A stretch of 6,908 nt of DNA. Source: Candidatus Gottesmanbacteria bacterium RIFOXYB1_FULL_47_11. Its GTDB lineage: Bacteria; Patescibacteriota; Microgenomatia; UBA10105; UBA927. The notes beneath the pieces are model-generated. The model did no database searches. It saw only the letters and a list, made by a program, of their open reading frames with translations, and was not told the DNA's origin. Both the position numbers and the translations under genes were made by a program. The stretch's first letter is position 1, and every line of letters starts with the position of its first letter. Of the stretch, positions 1 to 4,762 are shown piece after piece. The stretch is taken from assembly GCA_001779455.1 (NCBI GenBank), contig MFKE01000003.1, forward strand, positions 5,585-12,492, in the 5' to 3' direction.

Positions 1-52
1 TAACAGGCTGATCGCTTCCGAGCGTCCATAGCGACGAGGCGGTTTGGCACCT

Positions 53-388
53 TAACTAAATACGACATTGGGGTGCTACTTCAAGTAATTGAGTACCAAA
101 TAAAACTAGCTAATATCGGTGGAATCCTGAGTTGATCGTGGCTACGCATAGGTTCATACTGAATCTATGGTAGGGTCAACGGATAATACCGAGGGAAGCT
201 TAACAGAAGAACAATGAAATATAAACTTCTGTTATAGCCCCGTATCGACTGATGTCCGATCAAATCGGACTGAGATAGTTTAATTTTTTCAAAAACTATC
301 ATACGCTGGCTCCCGACGTGACGTCGGGATGAAGATATAGTCAAATCTCATCAGAAACGGTGAGGGCAAAACTGTTTTTACAGAATTG
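53..388 (+). ncRNA. Group I intron in 23S rRNA at E. coli position 2500 (336 nt, no ORF)
   Basis: The intron interrupts GGCACCU|CGAUGUCGG, after U2500 in E. coli numbering. The 5' exon ends in U and the intron ends in G (388), as group I splicing requires. The guide sequence GGGTGC at 71-76 pairs with the exon GCACCT at 47-52, giving a six-pair P1 that ends in U52-G71. Just upstream, CGACATTG at 63-70 pairs over eight positions (one wobble) with the 3' exon CGATGTCG at 389-396, a P10 helix. The core is visible: Q-like AATCCTGAG at 123-131, the P7 5' strand GACT at 247-250, and the S element GAAGATATAGTC at 331-342, whose AGTC (339-342) closes P7. Peripheral hairpins include 201-209/226-234, 254-260/264-270 and 311-319/321-329. 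No ORF of homing-endonuclease size is present. Autocatalytic splicing is inferred, not shown. Confidence 0.93.
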
Positions 389-481
389 CGATGTCGGCTC
401 ATCCTATCCTGGGGGTGGAGAAGCTCCCAAGGGTCCGGCTGTTCGCCGGTTAAAAGGGTACGCGAGCTGGGTTCAGAACGT

Positions 482-798
482 AATTCTCATTGCGTTCTCC
501 GTCAGTGATGACGGATATAAGAAGGGAAGTCAGAGTACTTCCGCTTTCTATCACCCGTGAGGAAAAGTATAGAAAGAATCGACTAAAATCGGAGAAACCC
601 AAGATGTAATAACCGATTACATATGGGTAACACCGAGGGTAAGTCCCGCCGCAGGGTGGGAATCCCGTAGAGACTTGCTTCGCGAGAAGCAGATCCTGAC
701 GCTACGTCGGGATAACACGTCGACTCCCGCAATCATCTAATTATGATGAAGCGGGAAGAAGATATAGTCCAAACAATTAGTAATAATTGAAGTATTTG
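482..798 (+). ncRNA. Group I intron in 23S rRNA at E. coli position 2593 (317 nt, no ORF)
   Basis: The intron splits GAACGU|CGUGAGACAG after U2593 in E. coli numbering and ends in G798. The guide GCGTTC at 492-497 pairs with exon GAACGT at 476-481; the final pair is the expected U481-G492 wobble, and A475-T498 extends the helix. A weaker P10 can form between CTCA (486-489) and TGAG (801-804). The core shows the P7 5' strand GACT at 722-725, a long P8 hairpin at 726-755 (CCCGC with GCGGG, plus an inner stem), and S element AAGATATAGTCC at 759-770. A P9-like hairpin CAATTA/TAATTG spans 774-789. A P5-like stem lies around 600-626. It has no endonuclease ORF. The 12-nt motif GAAGATATAGTC is identical to that of the first intron, but the rest differs, so this is probably not a recent duplication of it. 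Confidence 0.93.
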
Positions 799-1093
799 CG
801 TGAGACAGTTCGGTCTCTATCCTGTGCAAGCGTTAGATTCTTGAGGGGAGCTCTCTCTAGTACGAGAGGACCGAGAGGGACAGATCCCTGGTGTGCCAAT
901 TGTCGGACAACCGGCAGCGTTGGGTAGCTAGATCTGGAAGGGATAAGTGCTGAAAGCATCTCAAGCACCAAGCCCACCCCAAGATGAAGAATCGTTATAG
1001 ATCCGTTGTAGATGACAACGTATATAGGCGAGGAGTGTACGCACGGCAACGTGTTTAGCTTACTCGTACTAATCGATCGATGTTGTGGAGAAC

Positions 1094-1200
1094 AAAGGAC
1101 AACCTTTTTCTTTACTCCAACAAATTGAATTATAAGTGAGGACAACCCAACGGTTTCCCCTTATGATGTAACTACTAAAAAGATGAACCGCTCTAGTGTC
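1094..1200 (+). other. 23S-5S internal transcribed spacer
   Basis: This spacer of about 105 nt contains no tRNA and no ORF that I can support. Its last 15 nt (1186-1200, AACCGCTCTAGTGTC) form the ascending arm of the stem that encloses 5S rRNA. The remainder is AT-rich and shows no other clear structure. Confidence 0.7.
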
Positions 1201-1318
1201 TTCCAGTCTTTTGAGCGACGTGGCACCACCCGATCCCATTCCGAACTCGGAAGTGAAACGCGTCAGCGCTGACAATACCTGTTCCGCGAGGAACCGGGAA
1301 GATAGGTCAAGGCTGGGG
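1201..1318 (+). rRNA. rrf: 5S ribosomal RNA
   Basis: The conserved 5S segment reading CCCGATCCCATTCCGAACTC followed by GGAAGTGAAACG lies at about 1230-1260. The terminal helix I is formed by CCAGTCTT (1203-1210) with AAGGCTGG (1309-1316), one pair being a G-U wobble. The length of about 118 nt fits bacterial 5S. Exact mature ends cannot be fixed, because the helix continues into the flanking processing stem through T1201-G1318 and T1202-G1317 wobbles. It is the last gene of the visible rRNA operon and would be co-transcribed with 23S. Confidence 0.95.
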
Positions 1319-1338
1319 GACAGTGGAGCGGTTTTTTT
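1319..1338 (+). terminator. Descending arm of the 5S-enclosing stem plus T-tract: probable operon terminator and processing stem
   Basis: Positions 1319-1333 pair with 1186-1200 over 15 positions, with a single G-G mismatch (1196/1323) and one wobble. The arm is followed immediately by a run of seven Ts (1332-1338, the first two in the stem). Stacked on 5S helix I this gives a nearly continuous helix of about 25 bp with mature 5S as its loop. A duplex of this type is a plausible RNase III-like processing substrate, and the T-run suggests transcription ends here. The loop is far longer than in a usual intrinsic terminator, so termination is inferred. Confidence 0.6.
1324..1335 (+). repeat. Direct repeat copy 1 (TGGAGCGGTTTT)
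   Basis: This 12-nt sequence recurs exactly at 2043-2054. The two copies bracket the unrecognised gene at 1397-2029. This copy lies within the terminator arm behind 5S rRNA. Confidence 0.5.
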
Positions 1339-1396
1339 GATGGGTGAAAATAGGCGTGGTGTGAGACATGAACATTTACTATACAATATACGTACT

Positions 1397-2029
1397 ATGG
1401 GAGAGAACGGTATATTCATGGATTACGTTGAAGCACAATATCCCGGCTATCGAGGCGGGCATGGCTGGATCGAAAATTTGGCTAGCTATCGGGAAAATGT
1501 ACATTGGTTTAAGCCGGGTGAAGTGGAGCGTAGTAACACGCTTCAGTTTGATATAGAGCGGCATGTAGAATGGGATGATAAATATAATTTACTACCATTT
1601 ACGTACTCCGCCATGGCAAATGCGGCATACCCCGTTCCATCTAGAGTTCGGGATATGCTTCATTTACCATCCGGACCAAGAAGGGAAGAATTCGAGACGA
1701 TTGCCCAAAAATTACCCGGATTTAAAGTACTAGAACGATTTGTAGGTAATCCACAAGCGTGTTGGTATGAAAATTCCGCTTTGGGGATTCTTGTCGATTG
1801 GAATGTTCACTCCGATCGAATCAATTCGAAAAATATTGGGATAGCAGCAGTTTATTTTGAAACCGTTCCAACATTAGAGGTGCTTATTCAACAGATATTA
1901 CCAAATGTAGTGAAATATTTTAATATAATAAATCCGACACGGCAATTAAATCCTGTTATTGTAAATAAAACTATCGCATTAGCCCGTCAACGAGACATAA
2001 TTATTCCTAAGCGTCGTGTGTCCCGGTAA
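1397..2029 (+). CDS. Hypothetical protein of unknown function downstream of the rRNA operon
   Basis: I do not recognise this family. From ATG 1397 the product is 210 aa, apparently soluble, with no signal peptide or clear membrane span. It has five Trp residues (24, 37, 59, 123, 135), aromatic- and charge-rich stretches such as RENVHWFKPGEVER (32-45) and CWYENSALGILVDWNVHSDR (122-141), and a basic C-terminus ending PKRRVSR. The frame is open back to 1196, but that overlaps 5S rRNA and cannot be the start. ATG 1340 directly follows the T-tract. ATG 1397 and ATG 1418 follow a -10-like TATACAAT (1380-1387) that has no convincing -35. None has a good ribosome binding site (GGGAG at 1399-1403 lies 14 nt before 1418), so the start is uncertain. 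Base composition is clearly more AT-rich than in the downstream genes, which with the flanking direct repeat may point to acquisition. It converges on the capA-like gene with a 23-nt gap. Confidence 0.68.
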   Translation: MGENGIFMDYVEAQYPGYRGGHGWIENLASYRENVHWFKPGEVERSNTLQFDIERHVEWDDKYNLLPFTYSAMANAAYPVPSRVRDMLHLPSGPRREEFETIAQKLPGFKVLERFVGNPQACWYENSALGILVDWNVHSDRINSKNIGIAAVYFETVPTLEVLIQQILPNVVKYFNIINPTRQLNPVIVNKTIALARQRDIIIPKRRVSR

Positions 2030-2042
2030 TAATTGGCGATTA

Positions 2043-2054
2043 TGGAGCGGTTTT
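2043..2054 (+). repeat. Direct repeat copy 2 (TGGAGCGGTTTT)
   Basis: Exact copy of 1324-1335, located 13 nt after the stop of the unrecognised gene and overlapping two bases of the capA-like stop codon. A single 12-mer match somewhere in a window of this size can occur by chance; its position at both borders of an AT-rich gene is what makes it notable. Confidence 0.5.
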
Positions 2055-3081
2055 AGTTTTCCAGCGGTGTTCCCGCAAGTTGGTTGCTGGCGGATTGAAA
2101 AATACTCAAAACGTCTTCTTCATCTTTCCCGTCCAGAAGCTGGGCGTGGCCATAGTCGGAGATGCGGAGGGGATGAATGATAATATTTTCAATAGTTGCG
2201 CCATTGAACCGGATTTCTGTAATAATTCCTTCCTTTGTTTCTTTGCTCCATTCCTGATCAAATATGGTATTTCCCAGTGCATAAAATATTGGTACCCCCC
2301 GGTAATATTCCATTCCCTGGATCCAATGCGGGTGGTTGCCGATAACCACATCTGCGCCGCTATCGACCGCCAGCCGCCCAATTATCCTCGGATCATCCGG
2401 TGCGCCCACGGGGAATCGGGAATATTCCTCGCCCCAGTGGAAAGAAACCACGAGGACGTCCGTTTGGGTACCAAGCGCGGCAATATCAGCGGCAAGCGCC
2501 TCTTCATCAACGGTTTTCCCGACGATTGTATATCCTACAAACCCAATGTTTATACCCCTTATGGTTTTCATGGTTTTTTTACTGCAGAAATATGATTGGT
2601 TTGCGCATGGTCCTTGGGTTGTGACGCCGGTGGTTTGGATAGCAATTTCCCGAAGCACATCTTCCGTTTCTTTTAGTCCTTCCCATCCGTAGTTTACCGT
2701 GTGGTTATTGGCAAGATTGACAACATCAACACCTGCAAAGGTTAATGCCTGAACAAAGCGTTTATCCCCGCAAAACACCATACCGGTATTGGTAAGCGGA
2801 CAGTTTTTGACAAGCGGCGATTCGAGATTTATAAGAGTAATATCGGCGCTTTTTAAAAGCGGCGCGATATCACGGATAGGCCACAAAAAATCGTTCCGCA
2901 CCGTCATCTGATAGTTGACTGAACGGGCGGGAATGATGTCTCCCGTTGCTACCAGTGTCCACTGTGGCTGGGGTGGGGAAGCGGTGGATCCTAAGAATGA
3001 ACCCAAACCAAATACTCCTCCGAAAAGATATATCAGCAGTGTCCGTATCACACTTGTTAGTATAGTACAAACAAAAAACAT
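2053..3081 (-). CDS. CapA/PgsA-type metallophosphatase-fold protein, membrane-anchored
   Basis: The 342-aa product matches the CapA (PGA_cap) family of calcineurin-like metallophosphoesterase-fold proteins, named after poly-gamma-glutamate capsule synthesis. Seen motifs in order are TGDIIPAR (46-53), NLESP (85-89), ANNHT (124-128), SFHWGEEY (213-220), GNHPHW (248-253) and FYALGN (266-271). Asp, Asn and His in these blocks are the expected metal ligands. A hydrophobic segment at about residues 5-30 followed by a Pro-rich stretch suggests an N-terminal anchor with the domain outside the membrane. The start at 3081 puts this segment at the N-terminus; an upstream in-frame ATG at 3129 would add 16 polar residues and reach into the divergent cupin gene. 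Neither start has a Shine-Dalgarno site. No capB or capC is next to it, so a role in poly-glutamate synthesis is not supported by context; a generic cell-envelope role is the safer reading. Four cysteines (94, 104, 159, 166) could form disulfides outside the cell. Confidence 0.88.
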   Translation of the reverse strand: MFFVCTILTSVIRTLLIYLFGGVFGLGSFLGSTASPPQPQWTLVATGDIIPARSVNYQMTVRNDFLWPIRDIAPLLKSADITLINLESPLVKNCPLTNTGMVFCGDKRFVQALTFAGVDVVNLANNHTVNYGWEGLKETEDVLREIAIQTTGVTTQGPCANQSYFCSKKTMKTIRGINIGFVGYTIVGKTVDEEALAADIAALGTQTDVLVVSFHWGEEYSRFPVGAPDDPRIIGRLAVDSGADVVIGNHPHWIQGMEYYRGVPIFYALGNTIFDQEWSKETKEGIITEIRFNGATIENIIIHPLRISDYGHAQLLDGKDEEDVLSIFQSASNQLAGTPLEN

Positions 3082-3089
3082 GCTATGAT
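3081..3089 (+). promoter_or_regulatory. Extended -10 promoter candidate for the cupin gene
   Basis: TGCTATGAT is an extended -10 (TGnTATGAT) with no good -35 at the normal distance. Transcription would start near 3096, giving a very short leader that begins at the Shine-Dalgarno site. It overlaps the start codon of the divergent capA-like gene. Confidence 0.4.
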
Positions 3090-3095
3090 GAAAGT

Positions 3096-3102
3096 AAGGA
3101 GG
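3096..3102 (+). promoter_or_regulatory. Ribosome binding site AAGGAGG that sets the cupin start
   Basis: A perfect AAGGAGG lies 6 nt before ATG 3109. It decides this start over the in-frame ATG at 3085 and the internal ATG at 3121, and indicates a normal anti-Shine-Dalgarno in this organism. Confidence 0.85.
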
Positions 3103-3108
3103 CAAATT

Positions 3109-3489
3109 ATGATTGGATACATGGATCACATTGAAGAATTAACCCGCGCGAATACATATTTTCGCCGCGTGCTCTACACCGGGCTGCATCACCAGCTCGT
3201 CCTGATGGCGCTTTTGCCCAGCGAAGAGATAGGGATGGAAACGCACTCCGACAACGACCAATTTTTCCGGTTTGAGGAGGGGGAGGGGAAAGTGGTCATT
3301 GGCGGCGAAGAGCATTTGGTGAAAGACGGAGATGTAGCAATCGTACCGGCGGGCCAGCAACATAATATCATCAATACATCGGCAACCGCGCCGCTGAAGC
3401 TCTATACGATCTACGCTCCGGCACACCATCCGGACGGGACGATCCACAAAACCAAAGCAGAGGCAATGGAAGCCGAGGCACACGAATAG
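3109..3489 (+). CDS. Small single-domain cupin protein
   Basis: The 126-aa product is a single conserved beta-barrel cupin of the Cupin_2 type. Cupin motif 1 is at about 42-65 (GMETHSDNDQFF to VVIGG) and motif 2 at 74-89 (GDVAIVPAGQQHNIIN), with the spacing typical of the family. In motif 1 the usual HxH...E metal set reads H46-S-D48-N-D50-Q51, so only H46 of that set and H85 of motif 2 match the canonical ligands; D48, D50 or Q51 may substitute, or the metal site may be altered. The C-terminus (about 107-126) is charged and Ala/Glu-rich, probably a flexible or helical tail. Small cupins of this kind may be enzymes or sugar/metabolite binders, and substrate cannot be inferred here. It is transcribed divergently from the capA-like gene, with 27 nt between start codons. 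The following gene has its own promoter, so this is probably a single-gene unit. Confidence 0.87.
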   Translation: MIGYMDHIEELTRANTYFRRVLYTGLHHQLVLMALLPSEEIGMETHSDNDQFFRFEEGEGKVVIGGEEHLVKDGDVAIVPAGQQHNIINTSATAPLKLYTIYAPAHHPDGTIHKTKAEAMEAEAHE

Positions 3490-3491
3490 TA

Positions 3492-3520
3492 TTGTAGCGG
3501 GCTCCAAAATCCTGTATAAT
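3492..3520 (+). promoter_or_regulatory. Sigma70-type promoter for the S1 gene
   Basis: TTGTAG (3492-3497) and a perfect TATAAT (3515-3520) are separated by 17 bp. The predicted transcription start is near 3527, leaving a leader of about 25 nt. This is the best consensus promoter in the window, which fits a highly expressed ribosomal protein gene. Confidence 0.8.
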
Positions 3521-3537
3521 ACCTTTATTCCAATCGA

Positions 3538-3544
3538 AAGAAGG
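3538..3544 (+). promoter_or_regulatory. Ribosome binding site AAGAAGG before the S1 gene
   Basis: AAGAAGG ends 7 nt before ATG 3552. A nearby ATG at 3548 in another frame would encode only 10 residues and is closer than ideal to this site, so 3552 is the start. Confidence 0.75.
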
Positions 3545-3551
3545 TATATGA

Positions 3552-4664
3552 ATGGTTGTCAAAAAGCAGAAATCTCCTAAAACATCTCCCCAGACAATGG
3601 AGGAGCTCCTGGCGCAAACTTCCTATACGCTCAAAGGTGTGAAAAAAGGCGACGTCGTTGAGGGAAAAATCACCCGTGTGTCTCCGCGTGAGATAACAAT
3701 CGATATCGGCGGCAAAACCGAAGGAGTCGTCATCGACCGGGAACTGGAGACCTACCGTGACATGCTCCAATCCCTGAAGGCGGGGGATACGGTGGTGGCA
3801 CAGGTGATCGTTGCGGAAAATGACCGCGGACAATCCGTACTGTCGCTGCGGCGTAGCATATTTGAAAAACGTTGGAAGACGCTCTCCGACAAAAAAGAAA
3901 GCGGAGAGATGGTGGAAGTTATCCTCAAAGAGCCGGTCCGCGGGGGAATTCTCGTGGATTACGGCGGTCTTCGCGGCTATATCCCTCAATCACAGCTGGA
4001 TCAGTCGCTTGTCAAGCAAATGGACAAGATTACCAACCGGCGTATTCAAACTAAGATTGTCGAAGTGGACCGCGAGACCAACAGGCTGGTATTTTCCCAG
4101 CGGGCAGTTACCGACGGCGAGAACCTTATTAAGCAAAAGGAAATCCTGTCCGCGCTCACCGTCGGGGACGACGTACAGGCGACGATAACCGGCGTTGTCC
4201 CTTTTGGCGCATTTGCCAAAATTAAAGTCACGAAAGACGGGGTTGAGCACGAAGTAGAGGGCCTCATCCACATTTCGGAAATTGCCTGGGAAAAGGTGGA
4301 GGATGTGAATCAATATCTCAAAACCGATGACGCAATCAAGGTAAAAGTGATCGGTATCGATGTGGCCACCGGCAAACTGACGCTCTCTCTCAAACAGCTT
4401 TTGCCTGACCCATGGGAACACGTGCTTGACATGTTTGAGAAAGACAGCGCGGTGAAAGGCAAAGTGTCCCGTGTCTCTCCGTACGGTATATTTGTAACAC
4501 TTTCACCGGGAGTTGAGGGGCTTATCCATATCAGTAAAGTTACTCCGGGTGAGGAACCGAAGAACGGTCAGGAGATTCAGTGTATTATCGAAGACATCAA
4601 GCCAGATCAACGTAAAATCAGCCTCTCCATGGCCCTCACCGAGAAACCGATCGGATACCGGTAA
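3552..4664 (+). CDS. rpsA: 30S ribosomal protein S1 (four S1 domains)
   Basis: The 370-aa product contains four S1 RNA-binding OB-fold domains: about 30-102 (KKGDVVEGKITRVSP), 115-185 (GGILVDYGGLRGYIPQSQLD), 201-282 (VVPFGAFAKI and EGLIHISEIAW) and 297-362 (VSPYGIFVTL and EGLIHISKV). S1 binds mRNA on the small subunit and helps load it during initiation. Domains 3 and 4 carry the strongest S1 consensus (G-x-F/I and GL-I-H-I-S); domains 1 and 2 are more divergent, as is usual for the ribosome-docking domains. Four domains is short compared with the six of E. coli S1 but common in other bacterial lineages. The N-terminal 28 residues are a Lys- and Thr-rich tail. Its own strong promoter and ribosome binding site precede it. 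A generic S1-domain RNA-binding protein is the alternative, but architecture and length favour ribosomal S1. Confidence 0.93.
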   Translation: MVVKKQKSPKTSPQTMEELLAQTSYTLKGVKKGDVVEGKITRVSPREITIDIGGKTEGVVIDRELETYRDMLQSLKAGDTVVAQVIVAENDRGQSVLSLRRSIFEKRWKTLSDKKESGEMVEVILKEPVRGGILVDYGGLRGYIPQSQLDQSLVKQMDKITNRRIQTKIVEVDRETNRLVFSQRAVTDGENLIKQKEILSALTVGDDVQATITGVVPFGAFAKIKVTKDGVEHEVEGLIHISEIAWEKVEDVNQYLKTDDAIKVKVIGIDVATGKLTLSLKQLLPDPWEHVLDMFEKDSAVKGKVSRVSPYGIFVTLSPGVEGLIHISKVTPGEEPKNGQEIQCIIEDIKPDQRKISLSMALTEKPIGYR

Positions 4665-4681
4665 CGGATTTTCGCAAGTCG

Positions 4682-4690
4682 TGTTAGAAT
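4682..4690 (+). promoter_or_regulatory. Extended -10 promoter candidate for radA
   Basis: TGTTAGAAT reads as an extended -10 (TGn followed by TAGAAT at 4685-4690), 18 nt after the S1 stop codon. There is no good -35. Transcription should start around 4697, at or next to the ATG of the six-codon leader ORF. Confidence 0.5.
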
Positions 4691-4697
4691 AGCCCCA

Positions 4698-4718
4698 ATG
4701 AAACTCCGTACTTCGTAA
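4698..4718 (+). CDS. Six-codon leader ORF encoding MKLRTS, identical to the RadA N-terminus
   Basis: ATG AAA CTC CGT ACT TCG is followed by TAA. The peptide equals residues 1-6 of RadA, which begins ATG AAA TTG CGA ACG TCC at 4763. All five nucleotide differences are synonymous. It is offset by 65 nt and therefore in a different frame from radA. There is no Shine-Dalgarno site before it, but the predicted transcription start is one base or less upstream, so leaderless translation is possible. Whether it is translated cannot be told from sequence. It could be a regulatory leader peptide or a relic of an earlier radA start. Confidence 0.45.
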   Translation: MKLRTS

Positions 4719-4719
4719 G

Positions 4720-4737
4720 TCCCGTGATTACACGGGA
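4720..4737 (+). promoter_or_regulatory. Leader hairpin between the mini-ORF and radA
   Basis: TCCCGTG (4720-4726) and CACGGGA (4731-4737) form a perfect 7-bp stem with the loop ATTA. No T-run follows, so it is not a typical terminator of the S1 transcript. An additional 5-bp pairing, CTTCG (4711-4715) with CGAAG (4748-4752), would enclose it and cover the first bases of the radA AAGGAG. Confidence 0.55.
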
Positions 4738-4749
4738 TAATGCCGTTCG

Positions 4750-4755
4750 AAGGAG
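4750..4755 (+). promoter_or_regulatory. Ribosome binding site AAGGAG that sets the radA start
   Basis: AAGGAG lies 7 nt before ATG 4763. It decides this start over the in-frame ATG at 4724, which has no ribosome binding site and overlaps the leader hairpin. Confidence 0.85.
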
Positions 4756-4762
4756 ATATTTT

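Larger units (their letters stand above)
1..1093 (+). rRNA. rrl: 23S ribosomal RNA, 3' part, in three exons split by two group I introns
   Basis: This is the 3' portion of large-subunit rRNA, truncated by the window start. Exon A (1-52) matches the conserved region reading ACAGGCTGAT to TTTGGCACC. Exon B (389-481) carries GATGTCGGCTCATC, the A-loop CTGTTCGCC and GGTACGCGAGCTGGGTT. Exon C (799 to about 1093) carries GAGACAGTTCGGTC, the sarcin-ricin loop AGTACGAGAGGACC at 859-872, and GATAAGTGCTGAAAGCATCT. The end is placed about 20 nt after the conserved GTACTAAT at 1066-1073, by analogy with the E. coli 3' end, and may be off by several bases. The partner strand of the terminal 23S helix lies outside the window. 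The exons join without loss of conserved nucleotides, so the mature rRNA should be normal once both introns are removed. The region includes most of the peptidyl-transferase centre of domain V and most of domain VI. Confidence 0.96.

Noticed and set aside
360..560. Open frame of 66 codons
   Set aside because: It spans the end of intron 1, the whole of 23S exon B and the start of intron 2; the bases are explained by rRNA and ribozyme structure.
53..798. Homing endonuclease gene or group II intron in the 23S insertions
   Set aside because: No LAGLIDADG, HNH or GIY-YIG ORF fits within either insertion, and P1, P7 and terminal G mark them as group I.
1196..1396. Upstream extension of the orphan gene to 1196 or 1340
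   Set aside because: 1196 would put coding sequence through all of 5S rRNA; 1340 sits directly on the T-tract, before the only -10-like sequence. 1340 is not fully excluded.
777..1419. Two minus-strand open frames of 116-122 codons
   Set aside because: They run antisense to 23S exon C and to 5S rRNA; they have no ribosome binding site and no protein-family features.
2080..2692. Plus-strand open frames of 74-171 codons across the capA-like gene
   Set aside because: They are antisense shadows of a minus-strand gene with clear family motifs.
3082..3129. Upstream ATG 3129 as start of the capA-like gene
   Set aside because: It would add 16 polar residues before the membrane anchor and overlap the cupin gene, without a ribosome binding site.
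4720..4745. Hairpin as an intrinsic terminator of rpsA
   Set aside because: The 7-bp stem is followed by TAATGC rather than a T-run, and it lies downstream of the radA promoter candidate.
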